64,000 nucleotides of DNA from Ovis canadensis (lineage: Eukaryota > Chordata > Mammalia > Artiodactyla > Bovidae): NCBI RefSeq assembly GCF_042477335.2, contig NC_091254.1, positions 92,345,501 to 92,409,500 on the forward strand, given 5' to 3'. Position numbers and translations under genes: made by a program. The first letter of the stretch is position 1, and each line of letters begins with the position of its first letter. Under the pieces are notes generated by a model that did not search any database, was not told the DNA's origin, and saw only the letters and a program-made list of their open reading frames with translations. Positions 35,501-47,869 of the stretch are shown here, piece by piece.

Positions 35501-38500
35501 CACCAGTGTCCTTGAATTACTTCCTTCTTTCAGCAGATTCTGTTCCTTGCAAGTCTTCTCTTGAGAAGCACCTGACTCTGGAAGACACATATTCTGTCCA
35601 TTCGAACTTAAAGAAATATCTGTTTTCTCAGATACTTCCGTCCTCTGCGGAGTTGACACCGGAGGTTGGGCCTTGTCTCTGTCTCCCGCCTTTACTCCCA
35701 GGGCGATGAGGTGCTGGCGCTGTGTGTGTACTCTTACTCTTGAGATGTCAAATGTGGTGGAGCAGCTTGCTCTCTTTGGTGAAGGTTGAGCAGGATGTGC
35801 TTCTCTTTTCAAATTTACTGTGTATTTGACATGGGTGGGGCTCTTCTTCAGTTGCTGTCTCATCACGAATCGATATCTACACTGTGGGAAGAGGTCCAGC
35901 GAAGCAATTTGGCAATTTTCTTCTTGCTTTCTGATACACTGTCTCGGGGTTTTCCTATTTCTGGATTTGGCACTCTTAGCAAGAGACCGTGAAAATGCTA
36001 TTTGTCTTGTGTTCAGCGATTTCTCTGGCCTTGGAGGCTTGCCTTTCTCCCTTTCCGCTTCCATCAACTCTTGAATTTGAGGTGGAATAGACTCAGGGTC
36101 ACAGATAGTTTTCAGAGAGAATTCTACCTCAGTTTTATCTTGCTGGAACCCTGGCTTCTGCTTCTTGGTGTTAAACCTTGTCTCCTTTTTGTGGCTTTGG
36201 GTTCCATGCCCTGCTGTGTTATACATCAGGGAAACAAACGGTTTCTTTGCCTTTGATTTTACCTGTTCAGTAGGCACAGTGCTTTCCACACCTGCTGCTT
36301 TCGCATTAGCTTGATGGTTTAGGATTTGGGGGTATGGAGGTGTATAAGAATAAGCAGAGTTCTGGATGTTTCCTGAGACACATAGTTCTTGCTGCTTCTT
36401 TTGTAGAAACTCAAGTGACTGGGTATATTGTGAAGGTGTTCCAGACAAGACCTGTTGTTCATACTCTTTTTCCTCCATACCTTTTGCTTTCTTTAGGGCA
36501 TTTCTCTTTTCAGAAGATTCTTCATAGTTATTCGAGGTGTTAGGTGACTGCTCCATTTTTGTATGTGGTGGAATAGATGGAGAAGCATCTGTAGATTTTA
36601 GGTCTGTGTTTAACACAGCTTTCTCTGTGTGTGTGTCTAGCTCCTGTTCTTTGTTAATGCTTAAAGCAGCAGGACCTATGGCATTACATGACTGTAAAAC
36701 CACTCTGTCTTCGACTGGCAGCTGAGTGTGTGTTGGCTGTACAGGATTAAACCCTGATATTCTGTCTGCCTCTGTTTGGAATCTGCTTTGCCTTCTAATG
36801 TTGGAGGTATCCACTTCGAAGTAAGTGGCATTTGTATACATATCAGTTGCATTTTTACCTGAGTGCATCTCTTTCATTTTGGTTTCTACCTTGGATCTAA
36901 ATTTCGTCCTCTGTTTTGTGGCAGATTGCCTACTGATTTTAAATAGCTGTGAAATGAGTGGCTCCTTTTTTTTCATCACTGAACATTTGCGTTTCGGTAT
37001 GATTTTCTCTTGCACTGCGTTTATCTGGCTTTCAGAGTCAGATAAAACAGGCATGAATAAATCGAAAGGCCCCAGGAGAACTGTGGCTAAGTTTTTGTCC
37101 AGCTCTGCCTTTTTCTCTGTAACAAAATCACCTAGATTTTTGTGAAGTGTTCCATGGTTATCCAGACTGTCCCTCACTGCTGTATCAAATGAGAGTTTAT
37201 CAGTCACTAACGTGGTTGGTGGACTCTTAGCTCCCTCGCTGGCATGGAATAATGTCTCTCTCGCACCTTCATTCCATCGCTTCTCTCTTGCCTCGGTCTT
37301 CAGTTTGTGGCTTTTCTCTCTATGGTTTCCGGTAAGACACCTCGTGCTATCAAGCTCCTGTAAAGCTGGCAACGTCCCTGCCTCCAGAGCTGCCTGCTTG
37401 GGACTCATTGTGCTTTTCTCGCCTACAGCCTCTGCTGTATGACTCTGGATCTCAGGCTCAGATGAATCAAGGCTGGAGAAACCTAAAGGCTTTAAGACTG
37501 TTCCCAGTAAGTCACTCTGACTCCTTGCCTTTTTCTTAAAAATAGGATTATCTTGTTTCCTCCTAGGATTTCCATCCCAGACACCATCGCAATGTAAGGA
37601 ACCAGTTTCTGATTTCCTAGCTTCTGGAAATGGGGTCTTTAGATCTGCCATGTGTTGGATTTCCTCTTGAGTGTGAAGAACTTTCTTCAGTGTTTGGACT
37701 CGAATTAAAGTCATCACGCTTTTAGAGACAGGCTTTAAAATAGTTTTTCTAATGTGTTCTTCTTGCCTCATGTTTTGTGCCGCACAAGACAGATCCCAAA
37801 TACTTCTACCTTCTGAACTATCCAGTTTAGGTTTTGATTTGCAAGGGCCAAGATTTTTCACATGATGAGAAGTGAAATGGAGATGTTGGCTCTCGTGTGG
37901 AACTGATTCTGCTGATATTTCTGGGACGTTTTCCTCTTCCTTCTCATGTGGCACACTCACTCCCCCTGTGTTGCTGGATCTGCTTTGTGTATCAATCAAA
38001 TTGGCCTCCCATGCTTCCCCAACACTCAGTGATTTCTCTAGCTCTGGGCAGGTGTGGTTGTGTGTTTGTACTCTTGGTTGATCTGTCCCTGTGGTGAGTG
38101 TGCTATCAATTTCAATATCTATCTTGTTATCCGTTGAAACAGGTGTGAGAGATGAAAATGCATCAGCTATACATTTATGTTGTTGCCTGTCTTTTATCAC
38201 AGACTTTAAATAGCATTCCTGTTTCTTGTCACAGTACTGATGACCATGCTCAGTGATATTAAGCACCTGTGAAAAAAGAGGCCTCTTTGTCTTCATGGTT
38301 ATATATCTGGGACCCATAAGATCTTTCCGTTCTGGAAATTTTAGTGCTTTTTTCTGCCTTCTAGATTCAGACAAAACAGACGTTGTGGATATTGTTAGTA
38401 AATCTCTTTGCAACTCTTTATGTTTCTTGACAATAGAACCACCCACTTTCCTTCTACAGCTTTCAATAGGTGAATCTCCAAGCGCTGAGATCCCTGACTT

Positions 38501-41500
38501 GGGAAGTGGGATATTTTGATCAGCTGCGTATTTTGTTACTTTTTGAGTTTTTATGTCTTTCTCTTCTCCAGGTTGTAGGGGAGCTGGACTGGAAGCATCC
38601 AGCCTCCTTGTGGGATTCCCAGCAGATGGAGTCCTACACCCTGCCTCATCAATTAAAAGACCATCGACCATCGCTTTCTCTCTTTTTACACATGAAATCT
38701 TTTCACTTTTTCTATGCAGTATGTTTGTATATGGTGGGATGTTCTTCTTCACCTTTTCAGTTTGAGATGGAATTATCAGAGGAGAACAGATAGACTCCAA
38801 TATATTTTCTGAAACTAGTGTTTGCTGCTGCATGTCTTGCTCTGTAATAAGCATATTTTCATCTTTTCTACTTTCTGTTTTGAATGCAACTTCCTTGCCC
38901 TCTCTTTCGTTTTGCCGTCCTGACTGAGATGTGGTGCCCAAGGCGCTGCACCTTTTACACACTCTTTTCCTGTCCTCTGGTTTTAGCTGTATAATACTGA
39001 CTTCGACTGGGTCTTTCTTGGCTTTCCGTTTTTTATGTGTTTTGGTGGCAGGTGAAACAGGTGTAGGTGAAAAAGAAGTATTCATAAATATATTTGACAT
39101 ACTCTGAGATAACTCTTTGGCCATGTTATCAAAGGTGTAGACCAGTTCCTTTCCATGGCTGGGGGCACTGGGACTAGCGGTATTAGTTGTCTTCAAAACT
39201 GATGCCATCTGGGCTTCCCCAGTTTGAGACGTAGGGATCAGTGCTACATTTCCCAACCCTTTAATTTCAGATGAATCCGGCCTGGAGATACCGAAAGACT
39301 GTAGGGCTCTGCCTTGTAAATCCGTTTGTAATTCTTTCTTTCCCTCTGGACTAGAACTAGCAGGTTCCTTTGCTGGGTCTGTTTCAGGCAGGACGTCACT
39401 TGGTACCTTAATAGCTAAAGATTCGCCGAGTGATTTGTCTGTCACTGGAGATAAAATCCTTGACCTCTGTGTTTTTGTCCTTTTTGGTGCCTTCTCAGAC
39501 GGAAGTGAATTCAAAATAGAGGAAGACACAGAATGCAAGACACTTTGTGCAAAAAACGTGCGTTGTTGCAGCTCTTCTGCTATGGTTAGTGATTCTGGGA
39601 TTTTTCCCCTTGCTGAATACTTCCGTTTGAGATCGGATTTCACACATCGAGCCTCCTTAATATGGTGAGCACTGGAAGTGAGGTGCTGGAAATTCCGAGG
39701 CGTTGCTTCTCCACCGTGGCCTTTGAGTTCCTTCCAGGCCTTTTCCCTCTCGGCCCTAGAATGGGGACACGAGGCTCCCCCTCCATCTGGCCAGTGCCCT
39801 TGCCGTTGTAGCTCAGGATGGAACCTTGTCTTCCCTGGCATGTCTGTCTCTACTTTGGTTCTGTTATGCACCTTCATGTCCAGTGAAACTGACATGGGAG
39901 AGGAAGTGGCCTTTGGCGTGGCTACTGCCAGTGGCTGACCTTGTTTCCTCATGGTTTTGAGCTTGCCTTCAAATTGCCTACCACGGCTTGGCGCACCACA
40001 TTTTGTGACATTAAATGTCTTGGAAATCGGTGTCTTCTTTGCCTTCAAAGTGATACATTTGGGCCTCATTTTATTTATATTGTCTGTAAGTTCTGAGTGG
40101 TTTCTCTCTCTTTTCGACACAGGTAAAGCAAGTGTGGCTGCCTCCCAGAACTCCAGCATTGCTGCCAGCAATTCTTGGGCTCCTCCTTCCTTCCTCTCTG
40201 CAGTAACATCTTCTAGCGCCCCAGAGGATTTTATCTCAATCAAAAACTCGATGATCTGTGATCGCAGGGCTTTTGAAGGGATGGTTTTCAGACAGCCATT
40301 CCCAGGGATGTTAAATATCTGTGGTGCCTTTCTTGCCTTCATAACAACACACTTGGGACTCATTTTACTTTTTAAGGCTCTACATGTAAATGTCTTTCTC
40401 CCCTGTTTAGGGTCAGGGGGATCAGGTGTGGCAGTAGCTGAAGACTCAGGGACAGGTGCTTGTAAATCTTCTTTAAACTCTGACTTTTCCTCTTTACCAT
40501 GATCATCCAGTTCTCCCATGTGGCTCTTATCACTTGGGACGTCACATTTCATTGTATCAATTACAACTTGACCGGTTAGTGATTCGTTTGACTTTAGAAG
40601 AGGAAGGTTTGAACTCGCTGACCACACTGTGCTGTTTTGTGTCTGCTGGCTGCTCTTTGGCTGTGTTGCCTGCACTGGATCTGGTGTGCGCTGGGGGATG
40701 TCCTGTTTGGTAAAAAACAGAGTTTCCCCACATCCTTTGTTTCCTGGTTTTTGAAGCTCAAGCTCCTTCGTCTGGTCTGAACAGAGTATGAAATGTTGGC
40801 TGTGCTGTGGAATTACTTTTAGTAACATCTCCTGTTCACTTTCTTCATCTTGAAGATCATCTTCTTTGGGATCATCTGGAGTCATATTCCCTTCATGTGG
40901 GGGTATATTTTGCATTACTTGTTCGGAACTGAGTCTTTTTTCTCCTAACATGTCTTTTCCCCCTTCTCGGTCACTATATCTATTAATGGCAGAGATGATG
41001 TTCAGGAGGGAGTCCCTGCCCTCTGCCATTTTTGTACCCTGACCTACCTGTCCCATTTTGGTGCTCAAGTTATATCCCAATTCTTTCCTACGATTTCGTC
41101 TAGCACCGCCCTTGATATTGAGCATGTGTGAAATGGGTGGTTTCTTTGCTTTTAAAATTCCACATTTGGGATTCATCAAGATTTTCATGTCTGAATATTG
41201 TTTGAAGTTTCTCTTGCCTTTGGATAGAGATAAAGCAGCCATGCAGAAATCTAAAGTCACTTTCTCTTCCTTTTCAGTTCCACCAGCTTGTTCCTTTTGA
41301 TGGTTTGCGTCAGATGGAACACCACCTTCTCTTGCAGAAAATATTTTTTCATCAAACTTTGCTTCTCCTGACGTTGGAGGAAAAAACCTAGCATCGCTTT
41401 CTAGCTTTCTCAGTTGAAATGGATCCAATGTTGGGCATGAAGCAGAGCTCAAAATACTCTCTGCAAAATGTGTTTGTGGTTGTACATGGATATTTATACT

Positions 41501-44500
41501 TCCTATTTGTTTCTGCCCCTCATCTGATTTGATAAGGTCCTGATCCTGCTCCTGATATGTACTGAATATGAAGCCTTGGCCACTCTCTGGAATTGGTAAA
41601 TCTTGTTCCCCTGCCCCCTTCTCCTTCCTGTCTTTCACACTGTTAGGTAAAGTACTCATATCCACAGAAGCTGGGCAACATACTTTTCTTTCATTGGGTG
41701 ATTTCTCTTGCATTTGCGTATGATCAAGCCTTGTTATCCCTTGGGTATCTGTCTCCACCTTTAATCCGATGCTCATTTTGGTGTTGGGCCAAACAGGCAC
41801 CCTGGAGAGAATGACAGGTGAACACATATCTCCTGTGTTTTTATTTTGCTGTAAACCCTTCATTTGAAAATTGCATTGCAATGCCTTTCTCTGCCTGTCA
41901 GGGAGCATACACAGAGTGGATAGGTTTTGTTCTCTCATAGCTCTGTTTCTACGACTCACTGTTGTTTGCTTTCTTGCTAATTTTAGTGTGTTTTTCTTTC
42001 TTTGAGATTTAGAAATGAAAGTGTCAACAGAACCAGAGGACTGCAAGAAGGTCACTTGCAAACTTTCTGGTAACGCTGAATTTTTATCCACAGAATAAGA
42101 ACCTCGTTCCCTTGTAAGATTTCCACCAGAGGCTACGCCACACTCTGTTGGAATGTTCAAAAGTTTTACAGGTGATGAGTTCCCTGCCTCGGGAGGTAGA
42201 ACCTCCAGGCCCGCAGGGGCTGTTAGGTCATCTTCTGGTTTCTTGGTCTTCAGGAGTTCCTTAGCTTCTCGAGGACCCATCTGGACATCAGTCTGCAAGG
42301 CAGCTTGTTTAAAGCATGTTTGGTGCTGTGTATCTTGCTCCTGTGTTAAACAGTGCAGGCCTGCATCTGGTTCAGCAAGGTGAGTCTCCTTTCCTCGACA
42401 TCCATTGATCCAGAGGTACTGGGTATGCTGCGGAGCTGTTATTAGCAAAGTCTTTTGCTCCTTTTCTTCTACATCTTGTCCTTTTTCTTCTCTGTCACAG
42501 AGTGCATTACTCTCATCAAAAAAATCAACATACAGTGGTCTCTCTTCAATGGCTAGGCCCCGGAGCTTTGGTTGAACATGGGGGAAGCTCTTTATCGCTC
42601 CTGGTAACCTGCTATGCACAGGAGAGTAAAGGGTGTTTAGAAATTCATATTCCAGTCCATTAGCTTGGCCGATCTTTTTGAACTTGGCCTTAAAGTCAGA
42701 TTCCAGTTTCTTTCTTTGATGACCTGTGATATCACACATTTGTGAAATGGATGGCTTCAATGCCTTCATAGGTACAGACTTGGAGTTCACTCTACATTCT
42801 ATGTGTGAAAATCTTACTCTAGTTTTCTTCACTTTAGAATGAGATAAGACAGGCATGTGGCAATTAAAAGTCTTTGGGAACATTGCTGGTAAATCTTTGG
42901 GTTGTTCCACCTCCATTGCTGCAAAACAGTAATCTGTTTCCCTGGTATCACTTCCATCATCTGGTACATCACTTTCTCTTGTTTGGTTTAAAGGGTCTCC
43001 AATCAGTGATTTTTCTGATGTGGGAGCAGATATCTCAGAATCATCTTCAGTGCATCTTAAATCTGTGGGTGCTATCCGGCTTTTCTCCATATTCTCAACA
43101 TGAACTGGGCCTGTTGTGGCCATGTGAATAGGTTCTGCCATGACTTCTGCAAATGCGATTGGTTGTTGCATTTCTTTCATGGATTTGAGCTCTTTCTCTG
43201 GATCTTCATCCAATCTGAGGTTCCAGAGATCCTCAAGGACTGCTTCTGGTGAAGCTTCCTGGTCCCCACTTACTTCCTCCTGCAACCGAGCTGCTTCTAC
43301 TGTGTTTCCAGAGTCACTTCCTTTATTAATGATATCTAAATAGTCTTCTTCTCTTTCAGCTTCTGATGTCTCTTGTTTTAGCTCGGTATGACCGTGATTC
43401 CCTATGTTTAATCTGCTGTGCATTCTAACGTGGGGCAAAATAGACAGGCAAGGGTCAGTAACATTCGGAAGCATATCTGCCATGGATTTATCTTGAAGTA
43501 TGAGTTTAATCATGATTTTGAAATTGCTTCTTAATCTTCTTCTGTGACATTTTGGTGGCTTTTTTACTTTCGTAATCACACATTTGAAACCGAGCACATT
43601 TGTGGTTCCTGATTTTTTTTTTCTGATTTTCTTCCTTTTCAAATTTGATAAAGGAGGCATGTGCCTATGGAAAGACCCCAGGGCAACTTCAGGTAAATCT
43701 CCTTCTAAGTCCTGCTTTTCTTCTGCAGTCTGAGCATCCAGGAACTTCTCAGGGCTTCCACCCAAAGGGACACCACATTCTGTTGATTCAGTCAAAACTG
43801 GCAAGCTCTCGAACATGGTGAGAGGATGCACTGGGTCTGCAGTTTCCCTGCCTGTAGGTCTGTCTGTGCTTTGCTTCACCTCAACTTGAAATGGATCCAT
43901 CACGGGGTGTGGGTTAGTCTCCACAGTTGTCTCTGTAGAGAGAGTTTGTGGGTAAACATCGAGGTCTTTATTTTCAGTGGTGCGACCTTTTGAACTATTC
44001 TGTCCTGGTGCCAGTTGGACAGACGTGGGCTTCTGCTGTAGTCGTGGGCTGAACCTGAAACCTGGCGTTAGCTGCAAAGCTGCTTCTTGTGGAGCCTGTT
44101 GTTCTTCCTCTCTGTTGTCTTCTTGTGGTTTTTTAACTAGACAGTTCTTCTCAAAGGAAGAATATATTTTCCTGTCGTCTGGTAATTCGTCTGGCTTTAC
44201 TGTGGAAAAACGAAGTCCTATTTCTGATGTATCCAGCTTGGTTTTCAATCCACTCTGCATTTTCATACGAGGTGGTAAAGAAAGGGCAGTGTGAGTGGCC
44301 TCATGAAACGCAGGAGATATTCGTTCATCTTGCATATTGTTAATCTTGCTTCTAGTGTTGCATTCGAGTTCCTCACTTCCGCTTATGTCATCTTCCATCA
44401 CGTGAACTCTTAATGCGTTCTTTTCCTTCTCAGTTACATCCTCTGGCCTCTCCTGAATTTCTACAACTGCTGGTTGTCCACTGCTTTTATGCTTTTCGGT

Positions 44501-46484
44501 TCCTAGGGGAATGAACAAGTTGACGTCAGAAGACTCCAGAACAATTTCAAGAAGATCTTTTCTGTCTGTATTCCCCTGTGAGAAGCATCTTTGCATTTTT
44601 GATATACTCATTGGTAACTCCTCTCTGCTTGAAAGGGCAGGATTTGAATTCTCTGAACCTCGTAGGTCCTCCCATGTTTTCATGTTTCTGTCTGACTCCA
44701 TCTGGGGAGAGGAAACACATTTCTGCAAAGGTTCTGATATGGCTTCTTCTAAAGGTGTCTCTTGCCTTGCTACAGGCAGGTCAGATGTTGTTTCGCTATC
44801 TGGGGCACAAGACTCTCCAATATCCATTTCCTTTGGATCTTCAAGAGACTCTTTATTCATCCTGTTTGTTTCTATTAATGAAGGACAAGGTACTTTCTGT
44901 TGATAAGTATTGACCATGAAAGACTGTTCTAGCTGAGATGGAATTTCTTGTGAAATGTTTTCTGGTTCTTTATTGTTTCTGCCATGCTGCTCTTCATTTT
45001 CAGTACTCCCCATGGTTCCTTCTTCCTCAACAGACCCTATGTAATTAACTTTCTCTGCACATAGTGACTGATCTGGTTTCGGCAGAAAATCTCTACATTC
45101 TGTTAAACGTGGAGTGAATTTTGCTTGTCTTTTCCTGTAATACTTCCTAATATAAGGAGGGACAAGCTTGAAAGCATACGTAAAATGCAACGCTATACCT
45201 GATACACCTTTTCTTTGATGTAACTCTTTCTTCTTAGTTTTATGCTCATATCTTAACTGGCTGCACTCTGAAGTGTGACATGCTGTGGTCTGAAGTACCT
45301 GTGAAACTGGTGTTTTCTTTGACTTCTGAGGCAGATCTTTGAGGCTAAGTTCACTTTTACTGTGTGAGGTTTTTCTTCTGTTTTTCTGCCTGGTCATGAG
45401 AGGCAGTGAGCCATATGAAGGAGACTGGTTTAATGTTGAGGAAGCGATTTGTTTCTGGCCTTCACTCTTAACATGCTCTTGTTGTGGCATCACTTTATCA
45501 ACTGAATTTGGGCTCGGAGGTAAAACCAGATGTCTGGCATCCTTTAAAATAGTGTCTTGCCCTGGGATAGAATATTTAATCTTGTTTGACTCTTCAGACC
45601 AGACAGAATCCTGGGCCTCATCTGAGTGTTTCGTATCAGACCCTAGGCCCTTGACTGGATCTTGAGTCTCAGCAGACTGTGGAACTTGGACCAGATGTTG
45701 GCACCCATCCATGTCTGCAGTCTGGAAGGAGTCTTGGGTGCTGATAGTAAGTGGTTCCCTCACCAAATCTTGAGGCAGAGCAAAATAGCTGGCCTCACTC
45801 TCAGGCTGCCTGTTGACTGATGACTGATTGTTAAAAAATTGGTGGGCTTGACCAATAAATTGGGCTTTGGAAAATCCTTGATTCTGAGTAGCCTTTTGTC
45901 TGGAAAAAGAAGATTGTGCTTGGGGAGAATGTTGATCCTGAATCAAGGGCTCTAGAGAGGTTGAGGACAGAGAGGTGGTAGTTTTATTCTCTAATGTGGC
46001 TTTGGATTTTGGAGGGCTTTGATTTCTCACATTTTCTTCCAGAAGTCGGACTTGGTCTCTAGAAAGAAACAGATGGGCAGGAGGGCATGGTGCCACATCT
46101 AGATCTTCACTTTCTACAATGATTCTCGAAGTTCTTGAAAAGTTAAAGTCAGAAGAAAATGTCCTGTTTTTACTTCTATTACTTTTCATTATGGAAAATA
46201 ATTTCTTAGATGAAAACTGTATTGTTTCGCGTTCATTTTTAGGGCACCCGCTACACCTTAGCAAAATTTCCTGTACTTCCGAATGAAATAGTGACAAAGA
46301 TGATGAGCTAGTCCCATTTGAAGATGTCATATGACTTTCGCTAAAGTGACTTACTCGAAATCTACTTTCACTGGTACTTTCCCCTGGTGGTTCATCTGGT
46401 GGTGGAACGCTGTCTTCAAAGTACTCTTCATTTCCTTCAGATGTAATTGATGAAGCATTTGTTCTCTCTGAATAGTTATCAACT
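20507..46484 (-). CDS. CCDC168: CCDC168 terminal coding exon, giant single exon
   Basis: This is one open frame of 25,978 nt. The minus-strand acceptor (TATATTTCAG) lies just above 46484 and the stop TAA is at 20507-20509. The first in-frame ATG is at 46330, but the frame stays open through the 51 codons between it and the acceptor and continues in phase into exon 3, so that ATG is probably not the start. With the upstream exons the protein is about 8,761 residues; I recall human CCDC168 at about 7,080. The sequence is hydrophilic and Ser/Lys/Glu-rich with no recognisable enzyme domain. It holds diverged Lys-rich modules across most of its length, a 10 x 59-residue array (about residues 5657-6254), a 20 x 38-residue array (about 7138-7896) and a Ser/Arg repeat (about 8495-8568). 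No function is established to my knowledge. The identification rests on size, architecture and the TEX30 neighbour. An open frame of this length in SINE-dense DNA shows it is under coding constraint. Confidence 0.93.
21090..21306 (-). repeat. CCDC168: C-terminal Ser/Arg-rich short repeat
   Basis: Four degenerate copies of about 18-19 residues have the pattern S-S-x-x-T-P-x-S-Y-E-S-H-x-S-R-x-x-R, encoded about 195-270 residues before the stop. They are rich in Ser, Arg and His, giving potential phosphosites and basic surface. Similar Ser-x-Arg-Ser-His repeats occur, as I recall, in C2orf16/SPATA31H1. Confidence 0.7.
23107..25381 (-). repeat. CCDC168: Coding tandem array, 20 x 38 residues (114 bp)
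   Basis: Twenty head-to-tail units lie in frame. Each has the pattern R-I-V-K-E-P-D-x-L-x-V-x-Q-E-K-A-P-K-P, then x-x-T-P-x-x-C-x-I-M-S-E-D-P-K-E-N-V-E. The spacing is 114 bp with only codon-sized deviations (units 3 and 6 lack one residue, unit 5 has one extra). Units fall into recognisable types (VGQ-TECV, IQQ-IACLN, VEQ-KKPRE), and the four-unit order 10-13 recurs as 14-17. The period is a multiple of three, so one antisense frame also stays open. The units are charged and Pro-rich, likely extended and disordered; no known repeat family was recognised. Confidence 0.95.
28034..29822 (-). repeat. CCDC168: Coding tandem array, 10 x 59 residues (177 bp)
   Basis: Ten in-frame units carry the core L-D-K-E-V-Q-V-(N/D)-D-E-M-L-A-x-R-R-S followed by (A/V)-L-G-R-(I/L)-S-x-A-G-E and a G-D-I-T-K-D-Q-N segment. 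The plus-strand landmark TTCTTTATCC recurs at 28151, 28328 and 28505 (177-bp steps). Unit 4 has one extra residue and the join between units 3 and 4 has seven. A degenerate eleventh copy (L-D-K-G-T-Q-V-D-E) follows about 80 residues later. The unit resembles part of the longer diverged modules on both sides, so it may be a local amplification of one of them. Confidence 0.93.
29289..29309 (-). other. CCDC168: 21-nt in-frame pentamer insertion in the coding exon
   Basis: Neighbouring units of the 59-residue array read T-K-D-G-Q-N at this point. Here seven residues (V-Q-F-S-S-V-S) are inserted between T and K. The inserted DNA on the minus strand is about four copies of the pentamer GTTCA, the same pentamer found as the terminal repeat of BovB-related retroposons in this window (56356 and 58376). 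The length is a multiple of three, so the frame is kept. Confidence 0.75.
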
Positions 46485-47029
46485 CTGAAATATAAGAAAA
46501 CAGTGAGTCAACTGTCACTGAGGACCTATTTCATATAAGAACTCTCTTTGAAATTTAAGGAAATCCAATGTAGTATATGAAAACATAGTTGAATGTAGAG
46601 ATAAGTTGGGAAGTCATTATCCACATTACAAAATAATTCATTACCTAGTTGCATTCATTCAATAAATCAATCCACTGACAAAGTGAAGTAAGTTATTTTC
46701 ATATCTAGGAGAATGAGGGATTTTTCCCCACAAAAATCTGTCCAAAAGTCTACTTTTGACTGTCTATTTTGACAAAGTTGCAGATTAAGATCATATCCTT
46801 TTACAAGGAATATCAGTTTCTGTTCTCTGTATGACAGTTTTGATAAGAATGAAAACATCCGTATGGAAATTTAAGAGGTACAACAGAACAATGCCCAATG
46901 CCATAAACTATAGCTTTCTATAAGTCCTAATTATTTAACAGCTGTTTGTTTTTGATCAAGAGAAAAGCCTACATTTTAGGGTAATGCTTCTCAGCATAAT
47001 TTTGGTTTAAATAATTATCATGAAAGAAG
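46485..47029. other. CCDC168: CCDC168 intron 3, acceptor side
   Basis: No repeat body within about 545 bp of the acceptor. AT-rich, with no further exon evident. Confidence 0.5.
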
Positions 47030-47185
47030 GCGATAGAAGATGAAGATGGTTGAATGGCATCACTGATTCAATGGCCATGAACTTGGGCAAACTCTGGGAG
47101 ATGGTAAGGGACAGGGAGGCCTAGTGTGCTGCAGTCTATGGGCTGACAAAGAGTTGGACACAAATCGGTGACTGAATAACAACAA
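47030..47185 (+). mobile_element. BovB 3' end
   Basis: 'ggttgaatggcatcactgat' to 'gtgactgaataacaacaa' is the BovB 3' terminus in plus orientation, strongly 5'-truncated. Confidence 0.8.
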
Positions 47186-47199
47186 GAATGATTACAGAG

Positions 47200-47405
47200 G
47201 GCTTTCCAGGTGGCTCAGAGGTAAAGAATCCACCTGCAAATGCAGGAGACTCGGGTTGGCTCCCTGGGTCAGGAAGAGCCCCTGGAGAAGGAAATGGCAA
47301 TCCACTCCAGTCTTCTTGCCTGGAGAATTCCATGAACAGAGGAGCCTGGTGGGCTACAGTCCATAGGGTTGCAAAGAGTTGGACACGACTCAGTGACTAA
47401 AGAGC
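47200..47405 (+). mobile_element. Bov-tA SINE
   Basis: Complete copy, abutting the BovB end above. Confidence 0.9.
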
Positions 47406-47869
47406 AGCAGCAAATGATCATGGAAGTGGACCCTCCAGCATCCTTTCTACCTCAAATGATTAGGCTTGGTCTAGCAATGCTCAGACCAACAGCATCAGCA
47501 TCACTTTGATCAGAAATGCAAAATGATCATAAATGCAAAATGACCGGAAATGCAAAATCTCAGATCCCACCCTAGACTTCCTGAATCAGATGCCCTAGGT
47601 GTGGGGCCTGGAAATTTGAATTTTAACAAGCTCTCCAGGTGATTCTGATACCCCTTAAGTTTTGTTTCATAGTTGTTATTGTTTAGTGGCTAAGTCATGT
47701 CTGACTATTTGTTTCACGGTAAGGTACCCTAAAATCATAAACTGAAACTCATATAAGCTAAGTCAGAAATTCTGGTGGCTGTCTTTCCAGGGATCACAGA
47801 TTATCTTTTTCTTTACTGGAAGAATGACCCTAGTTTTAAATAACTCATCATTATGAACAAAACCATGAA

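Larger units (their letters stand above)
25780..45350 (-). repeat. CCDC168: Recurring K-x-K-K-P-x-I-S-Q modules in CCDC168
   Basis: A motif of the type P-K-x-I-x-x-K-A-K-K-P-x-I-S-x-x-x-N-I-T, followed by a Gly and a Lys-rich stretch, recurs at widely spaced sites. Approximate plus positions are 45260-45345, 43500-43600, 42700-42790, 41060-41180, 40295-40365, 39985-40070, 38205-38320, 36925-37005, 36160-36265 and 25780-25895. It marks an older duplication layer than the tandem arrays. I recall that Pfam has a CCDC168-specific family but cannot check that it corresponds. Confidence 0.6.

Noticed and set aside
46328-46330. ATG at 46330 as the CCDC168 start
   Set aside because: The frame is open upstream through the splice acceptor and continues in phase through three exons with good splice sites and a better N-terminal candidate.
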